64,000 nt of DNA from Opitutaceae bacterium EW11. Its GTDB lineage: Bacteria; Verrucomicrobiota; Verrucomicrobiia; Opitutales; Opitutaceae. Position 1 is the first letter of the stretch; the number at the start of each line of letters is the position of its first letter. Position numbers and translations under genes: made by a program. Below the pieces are notes generated by a model. The model saw nothing but the letters and a program-made list of their open reading frames with translations. It did not search any database and was not told the DNA's origin. The stretch is taken from the NCBI GenBank assembly GCA_003054665.1, contig QAYY01000014.1, positions 1-64,000 of the forward strand, in the 5' to 3' direction. Positions 9,127 through 18,070 of this stretch are shown here, in pieces.

Positions 9127-10185
9127 ATGCATCATCGTACTTTGGGCCGAACCGGATTGTCCGTGTCGGAACTCTGTCTCGGAACCCTGAACTTCGGTTG
9201 GTCTGTCGACCGTGTCACTTCGGAGCAGCTGCTCGATCGGTTCGTCGCCGAAGGCGGGAACTTCATCCAGTCCGCGGGATTGGCGCCGGCTTCGCCGCTG
9301 CAGGCGGGCTGGACCCGCTTCTCCGAAAGCTACGTGGGCGATTGGCTCAGCGAATCCGGTTTGCCTCGGTCGAAGATCGTCCTCTCCACGCGACTTTCGC
9401 TGGCGCAGCCCGTGGTCGACGGCACGAGCGCCGTCGAGACCCTCGGCCTCGCCTGCGACGACTCGCTGCGACGCCTCCGCACCGACTACATCGATCTGCT
9501 GATCTGCCATTGGCATCCGGCGTTCTCGCCGTTGGAGGCTCTGCTCGAAGAACTCACGAAACGGGTTCAGTCCGGCAAGATCCGCTACTTCGGTTTCGCG
9601 GGCTTCCCGTTCTGGCGGGTCATGGAGTCCATCGATCGATCCACGCGCAAAGCCTTCTGCCGGCTGGAAGCCTTCCAGGCCGACTATTCGCTTCTCGAGC
9701 GCGACCCTGTCGAACGGGAGGGGCTAGACCTATGTCGCGATTACCGCATCGCCTTTCTGGCGCGCTCGCCGCTGGCGGGCGGGTTTCTCGCCGCACGAGT
9801 CGTGCCGCAGGAGACGGCCCGGAACGAGCGAGACCGCTGGCTCGCGCAGCGCTACGGAAATCGGCGCGGCCTCTCCGTGTATTCGGAGGTCGAATCCATA
9901 GCGGCCGGGCGACAGGCGAGTCCCGCAGGCGTGGCCCTCGCGTGGGTGTTGCGCAAGCCGACGGTGACCTCGGCCGTGATCGGCGCGCGCTCGGTCATGC
10001 AGCTCCGCCAGGCCCTGGAGGCATCCGGCATGGCGCTTTCGCACCGGGAGATCCTCCGTCTCGACGGACTCTCCGCGCGCTCCTCAACGCCGAAGCCGTA
10101 CCTGAGCCGGGGCGAATTTGAACAGGCCAAGCGATCGATTGCCGGCCGATTGGCCGGGCGCCGGATCGATCGATGCCGCTCCTAG
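9127..10185 (+). CDS. aldo/keto reductase family protein with degenerate active site
   Basis: The 352-residue protein has clear AKR architecture: MHHRTLGRTGLSVSELCLGT at the N-terminus, a LRRLRTDYIDLLICHWHP strand in the middle, and the NADP-binding end AVIGARSVMQLRQALEA. The catalytic Asp-Tyr-Lys-His tetrad is mostly absent. The usual NFIDTAxxY segment reads NFIQSAGLAPASP (Gln48 for Asp, no Tyr), and the Lys of the TK motif is Arg (VLSTRLS). Only His in ICHWHP remains. Cofactor binding may persist, but normal carbonyl reduction is unlikely. It follows rnk by 30 bp and has GGAAA upstream of the ATG. It could have become a binding or regulatory protein. It is full length, not an obvious pseudogene. 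Confidence 0.85.
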   Translation: MHHRTLGRTGLSVSELCLGTLNFGWSVDRVTSEQLLDRFVAEGGNFIQSAGLAPASPLQAGWTRFSESYVGDWLSESGLPRSKIVLSTRLSLAQPVVDGTSAVETLGLACDDSLRRLRTDYIDLLICHWHPAFSPLEALLEELTKRVQSGKIRYFGFAGFPFWRVMESIDRSTRKAFCRLEAFQADYSLLERDPVEREGLDLCRDYRIAFLARSPLAGGFLAARVVPQETARNERDRWLAQRYGNRRGLSVYSEVESIAAGRQASPAGVALAWVLRKPTVTSAVIGARSVMQLRQALEASGMALSHREILRLDGLSARSSTPKPYLSRGEFEQAKRSIAGRLAGRRIDRCRS

Positions 10186-10347
10186 GGCGCGGGACAGTTC
10201 CGGAGGTGCGGGATTGGGCGCTGCGCCCGTTCGATCCCGTGCCCCGCTCTAGCGAGCGCCGGTAATGAGCGCTTCACGCAAGCCGGCGGCCGAGTCCTGG
10301 ATAATGCGCTAGCCTCGTCGTCTCGCCGGAGCTAACCTCCCGGGCCG

Positions 10348-10686
10348 ATGGAGGAGTATCCAGAAGTCCCGGACGGAGCCAAAACTCGTCGCGCCTACTT
10401 GCTGAAAGACAGGGCGAAGACGCTGGCGATTTTCCCCTTTGTCGTCGCCGCGGCGCTTCTGGCCGGGAACGGTGCCGCAAGTCCACATCGACGGACGTTG
10501 GGCATCGCCGTCGGTGTTTCCGCGGTGCTTTTCGCTGGCTGGGCGTTTCTCAGTCCCACGCGGTGCCCGCGCTGTGGCGGCCGCATGAAGCGGCGGGTGG
10601 AAGCCGGCTTCGGCGGCGAACTGTTTCTGGACTGCGAGAGGTGCCGAGCCCGCGTGGACCTGGATTTGACCGATCCCAACCCATAG
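10348..10686 (+). CDS. small membrane protein with C-terminal zinc ribbon
   Basis: The 112-residue protein is of unknown function. Two hydrophobic helices (about residues 27-41, LAIFPFVVAAALLAG, and 52-68, LGIAVGVSAVLFAGWAF) are followed by a cytoplasmic or periplasmic tail with CPRCGG...CERCRA. This is a two-CxxC zinc ribbon of about 35 residues. It has no enzyme motif. The gene stands alone between the reductase and the VOC gene, in the same direction. The regular CxxC spacing and good hydrophobic profile support a real gene. Confidence 0.6.
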   Translation: MEEYPEVPDGAKTRRAYLLKDRAKTLAIFPFVVAAALLAGNGAASPHRRTLGIAVGVSAVLFAGWAFLSPTRCPRCGGRMKRRVEAGFGGELFLDCERCRARVDLDLTDPNP

Positions 10687-10824
10687 CGGAGTTGGAGCCG
10701 CGAAGGTGCACATCCCCGCGGCCCTCGGTGCAGCAACGCCGATGACCCGGATTCTTGCGCCGGGATTTGCGAGCGCGCCGGGACAACGTTAATGGTGGCA
10801 CCGGCCGCTCGGCCTTTCGCGACC

Positions 10825-11214
10825 ATGGGACGCCTTTTCGATCACATCGATCTCCGCGTGCATCGGATGGAGGAGTGTGCGCCGTTTTATCGGGAATTTC
10901 TGCCGCTACTCGGCTTCACCGAACGCGTGGAAATCGAAGGATGGCTGCAGTTCGAGGCTCGCGGCGCCGGCATCACGGAATTCTTCGGACTGACGGAGGA
11001 CCGCGGACATCGCCCTAATCGGACGCGCATCGCTTTCTGGGCGGAAACCCGCGAGCAACTCGACGCGATCGCGCGGGAGCTCCTGCGGATCGGCGCGCGA
11101 AATATCGAAGGCCCGGAGTCCATCGATCCGACGTACTACGCGATATATTTCGAGGATCCCTCGGGAAACGCCCTCGAAATCTGCCATCGAGAGAGGAAGT
11201 TCAACGACCCATAG
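10825..11214 (+). CDS. VOC (glyoxalase/bleomycin resistance) family protein
   Basis: The protein has 129 residues from the ATG at 10825, the start that puts MGRLFDHIDLRVHRMEECAP at the family N-terminus. The frame is open back to 10792. The two beta-alpha-beta-beta-beta modules are visible: HIDLRV ... FYREFLPLLGFTE (residues 6-35), then RIAFWAETREQLDAIARELL and YYAIYFEDPSGNALEICH. His of HIDL, the FEDPSGNxLEI block and His near the end are the usual metal-ligand positions. The specific substrate (glyoxal, aromatic diol, antibiotic or none) cannot be assigned. Confidence 0.8.
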   Translation: MGRLFDHIDLRVHRMEECAPFYREFLPLLGFTERVEIEGWLQFEARGAGITEFFGLTEDRGHRPNRTRIAFWAETREQLDAIARELLRIGARNIEGPESIDPTYYAIYFEDPSGNALEICHRERKFNDP

Positions 11215-11594
11215 ACGGCTTGCGCCTCGCGCCACGGCTCCCGGATCCGCGCGCAGCCCATTCAGCAACCGTAGCGGCCTCCGGATTCTTCGATCTCCCG
11301 CTGGTGTGAGATAAGGGTCTGTAGTTGAGCACCGAATTCGCCGGCTGGCGCGGACGATCGAATACTGTCGTCCTGCCATGTCAGGTCGGCGCTCCGGACG
11401 TTTTCAGCTGTCCACCAAACGAATGAACGGATGCGGCGGTTGCTGCTGCGGTGTCACACGTTTTCGCTACAGGCACGGAACGAGTCCGTCTGGTAAGGTG
11501 GGCTCGCCGTGTCGGCCCGGGGCGGCTCTCCGGGTCTGATCAAGCTGGACGTCCACGTCGTCGATTCCCCTCAGCGTTCCCCCTTTATCCCTTC
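11215..11594. other. intergenic region upstream of GH2-GH12 gene
   Basis: These 380 bp have no convincing gene. A 38-codon Cys-rich frame (11423-11539, starting MNGCGGCCCG) is present but has no support beyond being open. The frame of the downstream glycosidase is open back to 11451 but the region before 11595 is not signal-like. Confidence 0.3.
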
Positions 11595-14500
11595 ATGAAC
11601 CTCCGATTCTCGACCTTCAGTCGATTGTTCCTGACGACGCTCGCCGTCGCCATTTCGTTCAGCCTGCGGCAGGTGGTTGCAGCCGAGAGTTCGGCCGCGC
11701 CGCGTGAACGCGAGTCGTTCGACGTCGGATGGCGTTTCGCGTTCGGTCACCCGCTCGATACGGCGAAGGATTTTAGCCACGGTACGGCGTACTTCTCCTA
11801 TTTCGCCAAGGCCGGATACGGCGACGGTCCCGCCAGCCCGAAATTCGACGCGAGCGCCTGGCGCGAACTGGATTTGCCGCACGATTGGGCCGTGGAAGCC
11901 CCGTTCGACGGCAAGGGGAGTCACAGCCACGGATACAAAGCGATCGGACGCAACTTTCCGGAGCGAAGCGTCGGCTGGTACCGGAAAACGTTCGAGATCC
12001 CGGCTTCCGATCTGGGGCGCCGAATCTCTCTGGAGTTCGACGGTATCCACCGCGACTCGTTTGTCTGGGTGAACGGGTTTTTCCTTGGCCAACAGCACAG
12101 CGGCTCCACGAGTTTCGCCTACGACATCACCGACTATCTCAACTACGGCGGCACCAACACCGTCGCCGTCCGAGTCGATGTCACAATGGAGGAGGGATGG
12201 TACTACGAGGGGGCAGGCATCTATCGCCACACGTGGTTGACGAAAACGGCGCCTCTCCACGTCGCGCACTGGGGCACGTTTGTCAGCACCCAGGTCAGCG
12301 ATGATCTTTCGACGGCCGACGTCACCGCCCGGGCCACCATTGCGAACGACGGCAGCAACCAGGCGGACTTCCAGCTGGAACAAACACTGTTCGGTCCCGA
12401 TGGAACTCAGCTCGCGTCGAAAACCGTCTCCCACCTCAGCGTGGCGCCGAAGGACACCGGCGAGTTCTCCGTCGTGATTCCCTTGAAGCAGCCGCGTCTC
12501 TGGTCGCTCGACACACCGGACCTGCACCGGGTTGTCACGGTCGTGCGCGGCCCGGACGGGGCCGTGCTGGACCGCTATGAAACGCCCTTCGGCATCCGGA
12601 CGCTTCGCTGGGATCCCAACCAAGGGTTCTTTCTCAACGGGAAACACGTCCTCCTCAAGGGCACCAACAACCATCAGGATCACGCCGGCGTCGGCGTCGC
12701 CGTGCCGGACGCATTATTGGACTTTCGGATACGGCGGCTGAAGGATTTCGGCTGCAATGCCTATCGCTGTTCCCACCATCCCCCGGCGCCGGAGCTGCTC
12801 GAGGCGTGCGATCGGCTCGGTCTGCTCGTGATCGACGAGAACCGGCTGATGGGCGCCAATCCCGAGCAGCTGGGGACGCTCGAGGCGATGATTCGCCGGG
12901 ACCGCAATCACCCGAGCGTGATTCTTTGGTCGGTGGGCAACGAGGAATGGTCCATCGAGGGCAACGAGAAGGGCGCGCGCCTCACCGCGACCATGCAGTC
13001 GTTCGCACGCCGCCTGGATCCGACGCGACGCACCACCGTGGCCATCAGCGGCGGCTGGGGCAAAGGCTCGTCCACCACGGCCGACGTGATGGGCTACAAC
13101 TATTTCACCCACGGCAGCACCGACGAGCAGCACGCCCAGTTTCCCCAGCAGCCCGGCGTGGGCACCGAAGAAACCACGGATCAGGGCACGCGCGGCGTCT
13201 ATTTCGACGACAAAGCCAAGGCCCACCAGACTCCGCCGGTGAAAGGCGACTCCGGAGGCAACGTGATGATCGGCTGGCAGCATTTCGCCGCGCGGCCGTA
13301 CCTGGCGGGCCTGTTCTACTGGACGGGCTTCGACTACCGGGGCGAATCCAACCCCTTCGGATACCCGGCAGTCAGCTCCCAGTATGGAATCCTGGATACC
13401 TGCGGTTTCCCAAAGGATCAGGCATATTACCTCAAGTCCTGGTGGACGGAGAAGCCCGTGCTGCACGTTTTCCCGCACTGGAACTGGCCCGACCGCGTCG
13501 GCCAGGAGATCAAGGTGGGGTGCTACAGCAACCACGAGGCCGTCGAACTGTTCCTGAACGGCGTTTCGCTCGGGAAAAAGGAGATGCCCCGCAACGGAAA
13601 ACTGGAGTGGCAGGTCGCGTATCAGCCCGGAGTTCTTGAAGCACGCGGATACGGCGCCGACAAGGTCGTGGAAACCAAGCGCATCGAGACCACCGACGCC
13701 CCGGCGCGGCTCGTGTTGACTCCAGACCGCAACGCGATCGCCGCAGATGGTTCGGACGTCGTCGTCATCGACGTTTCCAGTGTCGACGCGAAGGGCAGGC
13801 ACGTCCCGACCGCCGCCAACCTGGTGAAGTTCTCCGTCACCGGCGGCCAGATCATCGGCGTCGGCAACGGCGACCCGAGCTGCCACGAATCCGACAAGGG
13901 GCACGAACGCAGCCTGTTCAACGGCTACGCCCAGGTGATCGTCCAGGCGCCACGCCAGCCTGGCGAGATCCGTTTGGTCGCGCAGGCCGAAGGGCTCACA
14001 CCTGCTGAAGTCGCCATCGTCTGCGAGACCCTGACGAAGGACAACAAGCCCATCCAGGAAACCGATACGCGCCTCGTTTCAGGGTACCTGCTCAACAACA
14101 ACGTGTGGGGTAAGGAAAAGTCGCCGCAGGGTTGGCAGCTGGTCGACGTGATCTCCGCGGGCCAGAACCTGTCGTGGGCCGTCCGCTACAACTGGCCGGT
14201 GGGCTCCGACCGCAACAGCGTGAAGTGCTACCCCAGCGTCGTGACGGGATGGCAATGGGGCGTGTGGTCGTCGGATGGACGGCTGCCCGTGCGGGTGTCG
14301 GATCTCGCCCGCGTCACGAGCGGCGCCCGGGCAAAGCTCGATCATCCCGGCGTGCAGAACCTGGCGTACGATCTGTGGTTTCACGCCTCGGCGCCCGTGC
14401 GCAGCGAGGATAAACCCTCCGACGAACTGATGATCTGGGTGGGGCGCCACGGCGGCGCGGGACCGCTCGGCACACTCCGTGGAAAAGTCGAAATCGATGG

Positions 14501-14756
14501 CGCCACCTGGAGCCTTTTCGTGGGTGATATCGGCTGGAAGGTATTCTCGTTTGTGCGGGAGCAGAACACCGACTCGTGGCAGCTGGATATCAAGGCCTTC
14601 ATCGACCACCTCGTCGCCCAAGGGCTGATGAGCGGGACAAAGCAGTTCTCCAGCATCCAGTTTGGGACCGAGGTCTTTTCCAGTCCCGGCAAGGCGCGCC
14701 TCGAAATCTCCGACTACAACGTCGAAATCGAGAAACGCTCCGGACTGACGCGCTGA
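11595..14756 (+). CDS. secreted GH2 beta-galactosidase fused to GH12-like domain
   Basis: The protein has 1053 residues from the ATG at 11595, which begins a signal peptide (NLRFSTFSRLFLTTLAVAIS, cleaved near AAES). Residues about 45-300 are the GH2 sugar-binding and Ig-like domains (ERESFDVGWRF, LPHDWAVE). Residues 310-600 are the TIM barrel with acid/base Glu450 in WSVGNEEW and probable nucleophile Glu525 in GVGTEETT, followed by LFYWTGFDYRGE. A DUF4982-type domain (about 610-690) and an invasin/Big-type Ig domain (about 700-805) come next. Residues about 820-1050 look like GH12: NNNVWG, YDLWFHASAP, Glu944 in DELMIWVG and Glu1026 in QFGTEVF, matching both GH12 catalytic glutamates. Inferred role: removing beta-galactosyl groups and cutting the backbone of a glucan such as xyloglucan. 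Confidence 0.88.
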   Translation: MNLRFSTFSRLFLTTLAVAISFSLRQVVAAESSAAPRERESFDVGWRFAFGHPLDTAKDFSHGTAYFSYFAKAGYGDGPASPKFDASAWRELDLPHDWAVEAPFDGKGSHSHGYKAIGRNFPERSVGWYRKTFEIPASDLGRRISLEFDGIHRDSFVWVNGFFLGQQHSGSTSFAYDITDYLNYGGTNTVAVRVDVTMEEGWYYEGAGIYRHTWLTKTAPLHVAHWGTFVSTQVSDDLSTADVTARATIANDGSNQADFQLEQTLFGPDGTQLASKTVSHLSVAPKDTGEFSVVIPLKQPRLWSLDTPDLHRVVTVVRGPDGAVLDRYETPFGIRTLRWDPNQGFFLNGKHVLLKGTNNHQDHAGVGVAVPDALLDFRIRRLKDFGCNAYRCSHHPPAPELLEACDRLGLLVIDENRLMGANPEQLGTLEAMIRRDRNHPSVILWSVGNEEWSIEGNEKGARLTATMQSFARRLDPTRRTTVAISGGWGKGSSTTADVMGYNYFTHGSTDEQHAQFPQQPGVGTEETTDQGTRGVYFDDKAKAHQTPPVKGDSGGNVMIGWQHFAARPYLAGLFYWTGFDYRGESNPFGYPAVSSQYGILDTCGFPKDQAYYLKSWWTEKPVLHVFPHWNWPDRVGQEIKVGCYSNHEAVELFLNGVSLGKKEMPRNGKLEWQVAYQPGVLEARGYGADKVVETKRIETTDAPARLVLTPDRNAIAADGSDVVVIDVSSVDAKGRHVPTAANLVKFSVTGGQIIGVGNGDPSCHESDKGHERSLFNGYAQVIVQAPRQPGEIRLVAQAEGLTPAEVAIVCETLTKDNKPIQETDTRLVSGYLLNNNVWGKEKSPQGWQLVDVISAGQNLSWAVRYNWPVGSDRNSVKCYPSVVTGWQWGVWSSDGRLPVRVSDLARVTSGARAKLDHPGVQNLAYDLWFHASAPVRSEDKPSDELMIWVGRHGGAGPLGTLRGKVEIDGATWSLFVGDIGWKVFSFVREQNTDSWQLDIKAFIDHLVAQGLMSGTKQFSSIQFGTEVFSSPGKARLEISDYNVEIEKRSGLTR

Positions 14757-14775
14757 GTCACATCGCTCGACGCCC

Positions 14776-14823
14776 CGTCGTCCGAAAGAGTCTGCAACCT
14801 CGTTCGGACGACGCGGCGGGATG
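14776..14823 (+). terminator. hairpin after GH2-GH12 gene
   Basis: CGTCGTCCGAA (14776-14786) and TTCGGACGACG (14813-14823) form a perfect 11-bp stem about 20 bp after the glycosidase stop, between two convergent genes. No T-run follows, so it is a terminator-like hairpin and could act on either strand. Confidence 0.4.
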
Positions 14824-14881
14824 CCTCAGGCGCAAGCCCAGTCGGACCGGCACCATGTCGGTATCCGGCCCGGCGGTTCGT

Positions 14882-17800
14882 CTATGCGCTCGATTTTTCC
14901 GGGCGCCGCTTCGCATCGGCCTGGTCGCGTTCGAAACGCTCGTACAACGCGGGCAACAGGAGGATGGTGAGAAAGGTCGCGCTGACGATTCCGCCGATGA
15001 CGACGGTCGCGAGCGGACGCTGCACCTCCGCTCCGGCGCCTTGGGCGAGGGCCATCGGAAGGAACCCGAGGCTCGCGACCAACGCCGTCATCAGCACCGG
15101 CCGGAGCCGCGTGAGAGCCCCCTCGATCACGGCCTGGCGCACCGTGCGTCCGCGTTCCCGGAGTTCGTTGAAGTAACTCACCATCATGACGCCGTTGAGC
15201 ACGGCCACGCCCGAAAGCGCGATGAATCCAATGCCGGCCGAAATGGAAAACGGCAGTCCGCGTGCCCAGAGAGCGAATACGCCACCGGTCACCGCGAGAG
15301 GAATGCCTGTGTAGACGATCAACGTTTGGCGGAGACTCCCGAAGGTGAAGAAGATGAGGAGAAAGATAACCGCCAGCGCGGCCGGTACGATCACAGCCAA
15401 TCGGCCGCGCGCTTCCTGCAAATTTTTGAACTGCCCGCCGAATTCGACCGTGTAGCCCGGAGGCAGCTTGATGGTGTCCGCCACCCGGGCCTGCGCCTCG
15501 CGGACGAAGCTCTCCACATCGCGTCCGCGCAGGTTGACCATGATCGCCGCGCGCCGCTGGCCGGATTCGCGTGCGATTGCGTTTACCTGCTCGGAGACGA
15601 CGAAGTCGGCGATCTGCCCGAGCGAGATCACGCTCTCGGCATGAGCCGAACGTAGGGGCAGGGTCTTCAGCGTCTCCACCGCGGCCCGGGCCGTTTCGGG
15701 TAATCGCACCAGGATGGGATATCGCCGATTGCCGTCGACCAGCTTGCCTGCTTCACCACCGGCGAGAGCGGCGGCGACCGTCGCATTCACCTCGGCCGCG
15801 TGGACACTGTAACGGGTCATCGCGTCGCGCTTCAGCTTGATTTCGAGCATCGGCGCCTTGCCCAGGGCGTCGAACTCGACGTCCGCGGCTCCGGGGACCT
15901 TCTCCAGAACCTCGCGGGTTTCCGCGGCGATCCGCTCGATCACGTCAAAGTCCTCGCCGAAAACCTTCACAGCGATGTCGGCGCGCGTTCCTTCCAGCAG
16001 TTCGTTGAAACGCATCTCGATCGGCTGGGAGAAAAGATACGACTGCGCCGGCAGCTGCCTGCTGAGTTCGGCCGCCATGCGGGTTGCGATCTCGTCTTTC
16101 GTCGGGCGGTGGCCGTGTCCGTCCTTCGGCCACTCGTCGAGCGGTTTGTAGAAGATGTAGGTGTCGGCGACGTTCACGCCCATCGGATCGGTGGCGACCT
16201 CCGCGGTCCCGATGCGGGAAAACGTGAAGGTCACCTCGGGAAACGTATCCTTCACGATTTTTTCCGTGCGCTCCTGCATCGCGATCGACGCGTCGAGTCC
16301 GATGCTCGTCGTGCGGATCATGTGCGCGGCGAATGAGCCTTCGTCGAGCTGCGGAACGAATTCCGCGCCGAGCCGGCCGAAGACCGCGATCGAAAGGGCG
16401 AACAAGGCCACTGCCGCGCCGACAAAAAGCCAGCGCAGACGCAGAGCGGCACGCAGCGCCGGCTCATAGATCTTTTTGGCAAACCTGAGAGCGAAGTTGT
16501 CCTTTTCCGCAATCCTCCCTCGCAACACGAAGGAACAGAGGACCGGCATCAGCGTGAGCGCCAGGATCAGCGCGCCGACGAGCGCATAGATGACCGTCAG
16601 CGCCATCGGGCGGAAGGTTTTCCCCTCGATACCCGTGAGCGAGAGGATCGGCACGTACACGATGGTGATGATCAGCACGCCGAAAAACGTCGGACGGCCA
16701 ACCTCCTTGGCGGCGGCAAGCACGGTATGTGTTCGTTCCTCGCGGTTGAGCCGGCGACCGAGTTCGTGTTGCCGGATTCCGAGACGCCGGACGATGTTCT
16801 CCACCATCACGACCGCGCCGTCGATCACCAGGCCGAAGTCGACTGCTCCAAGGCTCATCAGGTTTCCGCTCACGTCGGTCTGCACCATCCCGACGATCGC
16901 GAAAAGAAACGAGAGCGGGATCGCGAGCGAAACGATGAGCGCCGCGCGCCAGTTTCCGAGGAGGGCGAGGAGCACGGCCACGACGAAGACGGCTCCCTCG
17001 AAGAGGTTCTTTTCCACCGTCGCGATGGTCCGATCGACAAGATCGGTCCGATCGTAAACCGTCGTGAGCTCGACGCCGGGCGGAAGCTTCGGCCGGATTT
17101 CTTCGAGCTTTTCCGCCACGCGTTTTGCCACGATCCGGCTATTCTCTCCGGACAGCATGAGCGCGGCACCGAGCACCGCCTCGCGGCCGTTGTACGTCGC
17201 CGACCCGGTGCGCAACGTCGATCCGATCACCACCTCGGCGAGGTCGCCGATCAGCAGCGGAGCGGAGGAGGCGCCGCGAAACTTCACGGGCAATCTGGCG
17301 ATCTCGTCGACGGTTTGGACGCGGCCCACCGCGCGGATCGCGAGCTGCTCGCCTCCGATCTGCACCGCGCCGCCGCCGGCGTTCTCGACGTTTTCGCCCA
17401 CGATGTGGACGAGGTCGTCGAAGGTCACCCCGGCCGCCACGAGGGCGTCCGGCCGCGGCTGGACGATGATCTGCTTTTCGTATCCGCCGGAGGAGTTGAC
17501 CTCCGCGATGCCGGGCACGATCCGGAGCGAAGGTTTCACGACGAAGTCGTGGATCAACTTAAGCTCCATCAGCTGTGCTTCGCGCCTCGCGGGTTTGCCC
17601 CGCGCGTCGTCGGCGTAGTCGACAACGTAGTAGAAGATTTCGCCGAGTCCCGTGGTGATCGGCGCGAGCTTCGGCGTGACTCCGGCCGGAAGTTCGTCCG
17701 CCGCATTCTGCAGCCGTTCGCTCACGAGCTGCCGCGCCCGATAGATGTCGGTCTTCTCGCCGAAGATCAGCGTGACCTGAGAGAGCCCGGTCTTGGACAA

Positions 17801-18052
17801 CGATCGCAGCTCGGTCATGCCGGGCAGTCCGCTCATCTCGGTCTCGATGGGAAACGTGACAAGCCTCTCGATTTCCTCCGGCGCCAGGCCTTTGACCTCG
17901 GTGTTGATCTGCACCTGGACGTTGGTGATGTCGGGCACGGCGTCGACCGGAAGTCGCAGCGCCGCCCAGACTCCCGCGCTCAACAAGACGATTGCGCCGA
18001 GCAGCACGAATACGCGCTGCCGCAGGGAAAACTCCAGAATTCTGTCGATCAT
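14882..18052 (-). CDS. czcA: heavy-metal efflux RND transporter, CzcA/HME1 type
   Basis: The 1056-residue inner-membrane trimeric proton antiporter is the usual length for HME-RND pumps. The N-terminus is MIDRILEFSLRQRVFVLLG, with twelve membrane helices in two halves and two large periplasmic loops. The TM4 motif reads DFGLVIDGAVVMVEN, the DFG-x3-DGA-x3-VEN form of CzcA/CnrA pumps for Co/Zn/Cd/Ni, rather than the form of Cu/Ag CusA pumps. Specificity is therefore inferred as divalent cation. It is last in a minus-strand set behind the outer-membrane factor and adaptor, 18 bp after the adaptor stop. No regulator is adjacent. Confidence 0.93.
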   Translation of the reverse strand: MIDRILEFSLRQRVFVLLGAIVLLSAGVWAALRLPVDAVPDITNVQVQINTEVKGLAPEEIERLVTFPIETEMSGLPGMTELRSLSKTGLSQVTLIFGEKTDIYRARQLVSERLQNAADELPAGVTPKLAPITTGLGEIFYYVVDYADDARGKPARREAQLMELKLIHDFVVKPSLRIVPGIAEVNSSGGYEKQIIVQPRPDALVAAGVTFDDLVHIVGENVENAGGGAVQIGGEQLAIRAVGRVQTVDEIARLPVKFRGASSAPLLIGDLAEVVIGSTLRTGSATYNGREAVLGAALMLSGENSRIVAKRVAEKLEEIRPKLPPGVELTTVYDRTDLVDRTIATVEKNLFEGAVFVVAVLLALLGNWRAALIVSLAIPLSFLFAIVGMVQTDVSGNLMSLGAVDFGLVIDGAVVMVENIVRRLGIRQHELGRRLNREERTHTVLAAAKEVGRPTFFGVLIITIVYVPILSLTGIEGKTFRPMALTVIYALVGALILALTLMPVLCSFVLRGRIAEKDNFALRFAKKIYEPALRAALRLRWLFVGAAVALFALSIAVFGRLGAEFVPQLDEGSFAAHMIRTTSIGLDASIAMQERTEKIVKDTFPEVTFTFSRIGTAEVATDPMGVNVADTYIFYKPLDEWPKDGHGHRPTKDEIATRMAAELSRQLPAQSYLFSQPIEMRFNELLEGTRADIAVKVFGEDFDVIERIAAETREVLEKVPGAADVEFDALGKAPMLEIKLKRDAMTRYSVHAAEVNATVAAALAGGEAGKLVDGNRRYPILVRLPETARAAVETLKTLPLRSAHAESVISLGQIADFVVSEQVNAIARESGQRRAAIMVNLRGRDVESFVREAQARVADTIKLPPGYTVEFGGQFKNLQEARGRLAVIVPAALAVIFLLIFFTFGSLRQTLIVYTGIPLAVTGGVFALWARGLPFSISAGIGFIALSGVAVLNGVMMVSYFNELRERGRTVRQAVIEGALTRLRPVLMTALVASLGFLPMALAQGAGAEVQRPLATVVIGGIVSATFLTILLLPALYERFERDQADAKRRPEKSSA

Positions 18053-18070
18053 GGATACAGTTCCGATGGG

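Noticed and set aside
8497-9516. 339-codon minus-strand frame over rnk and the reductase
   Set aside because: Overlaps two conserved plus-strand genes and shows no family motif.
11423-11539. Cys-rich 38-codon frame (MNGCGGCCCG)
   Set aside because: No ribosome-binding site, no hydrophobic or leader features, and no modification enzyme nearby to support a peptide precursor.
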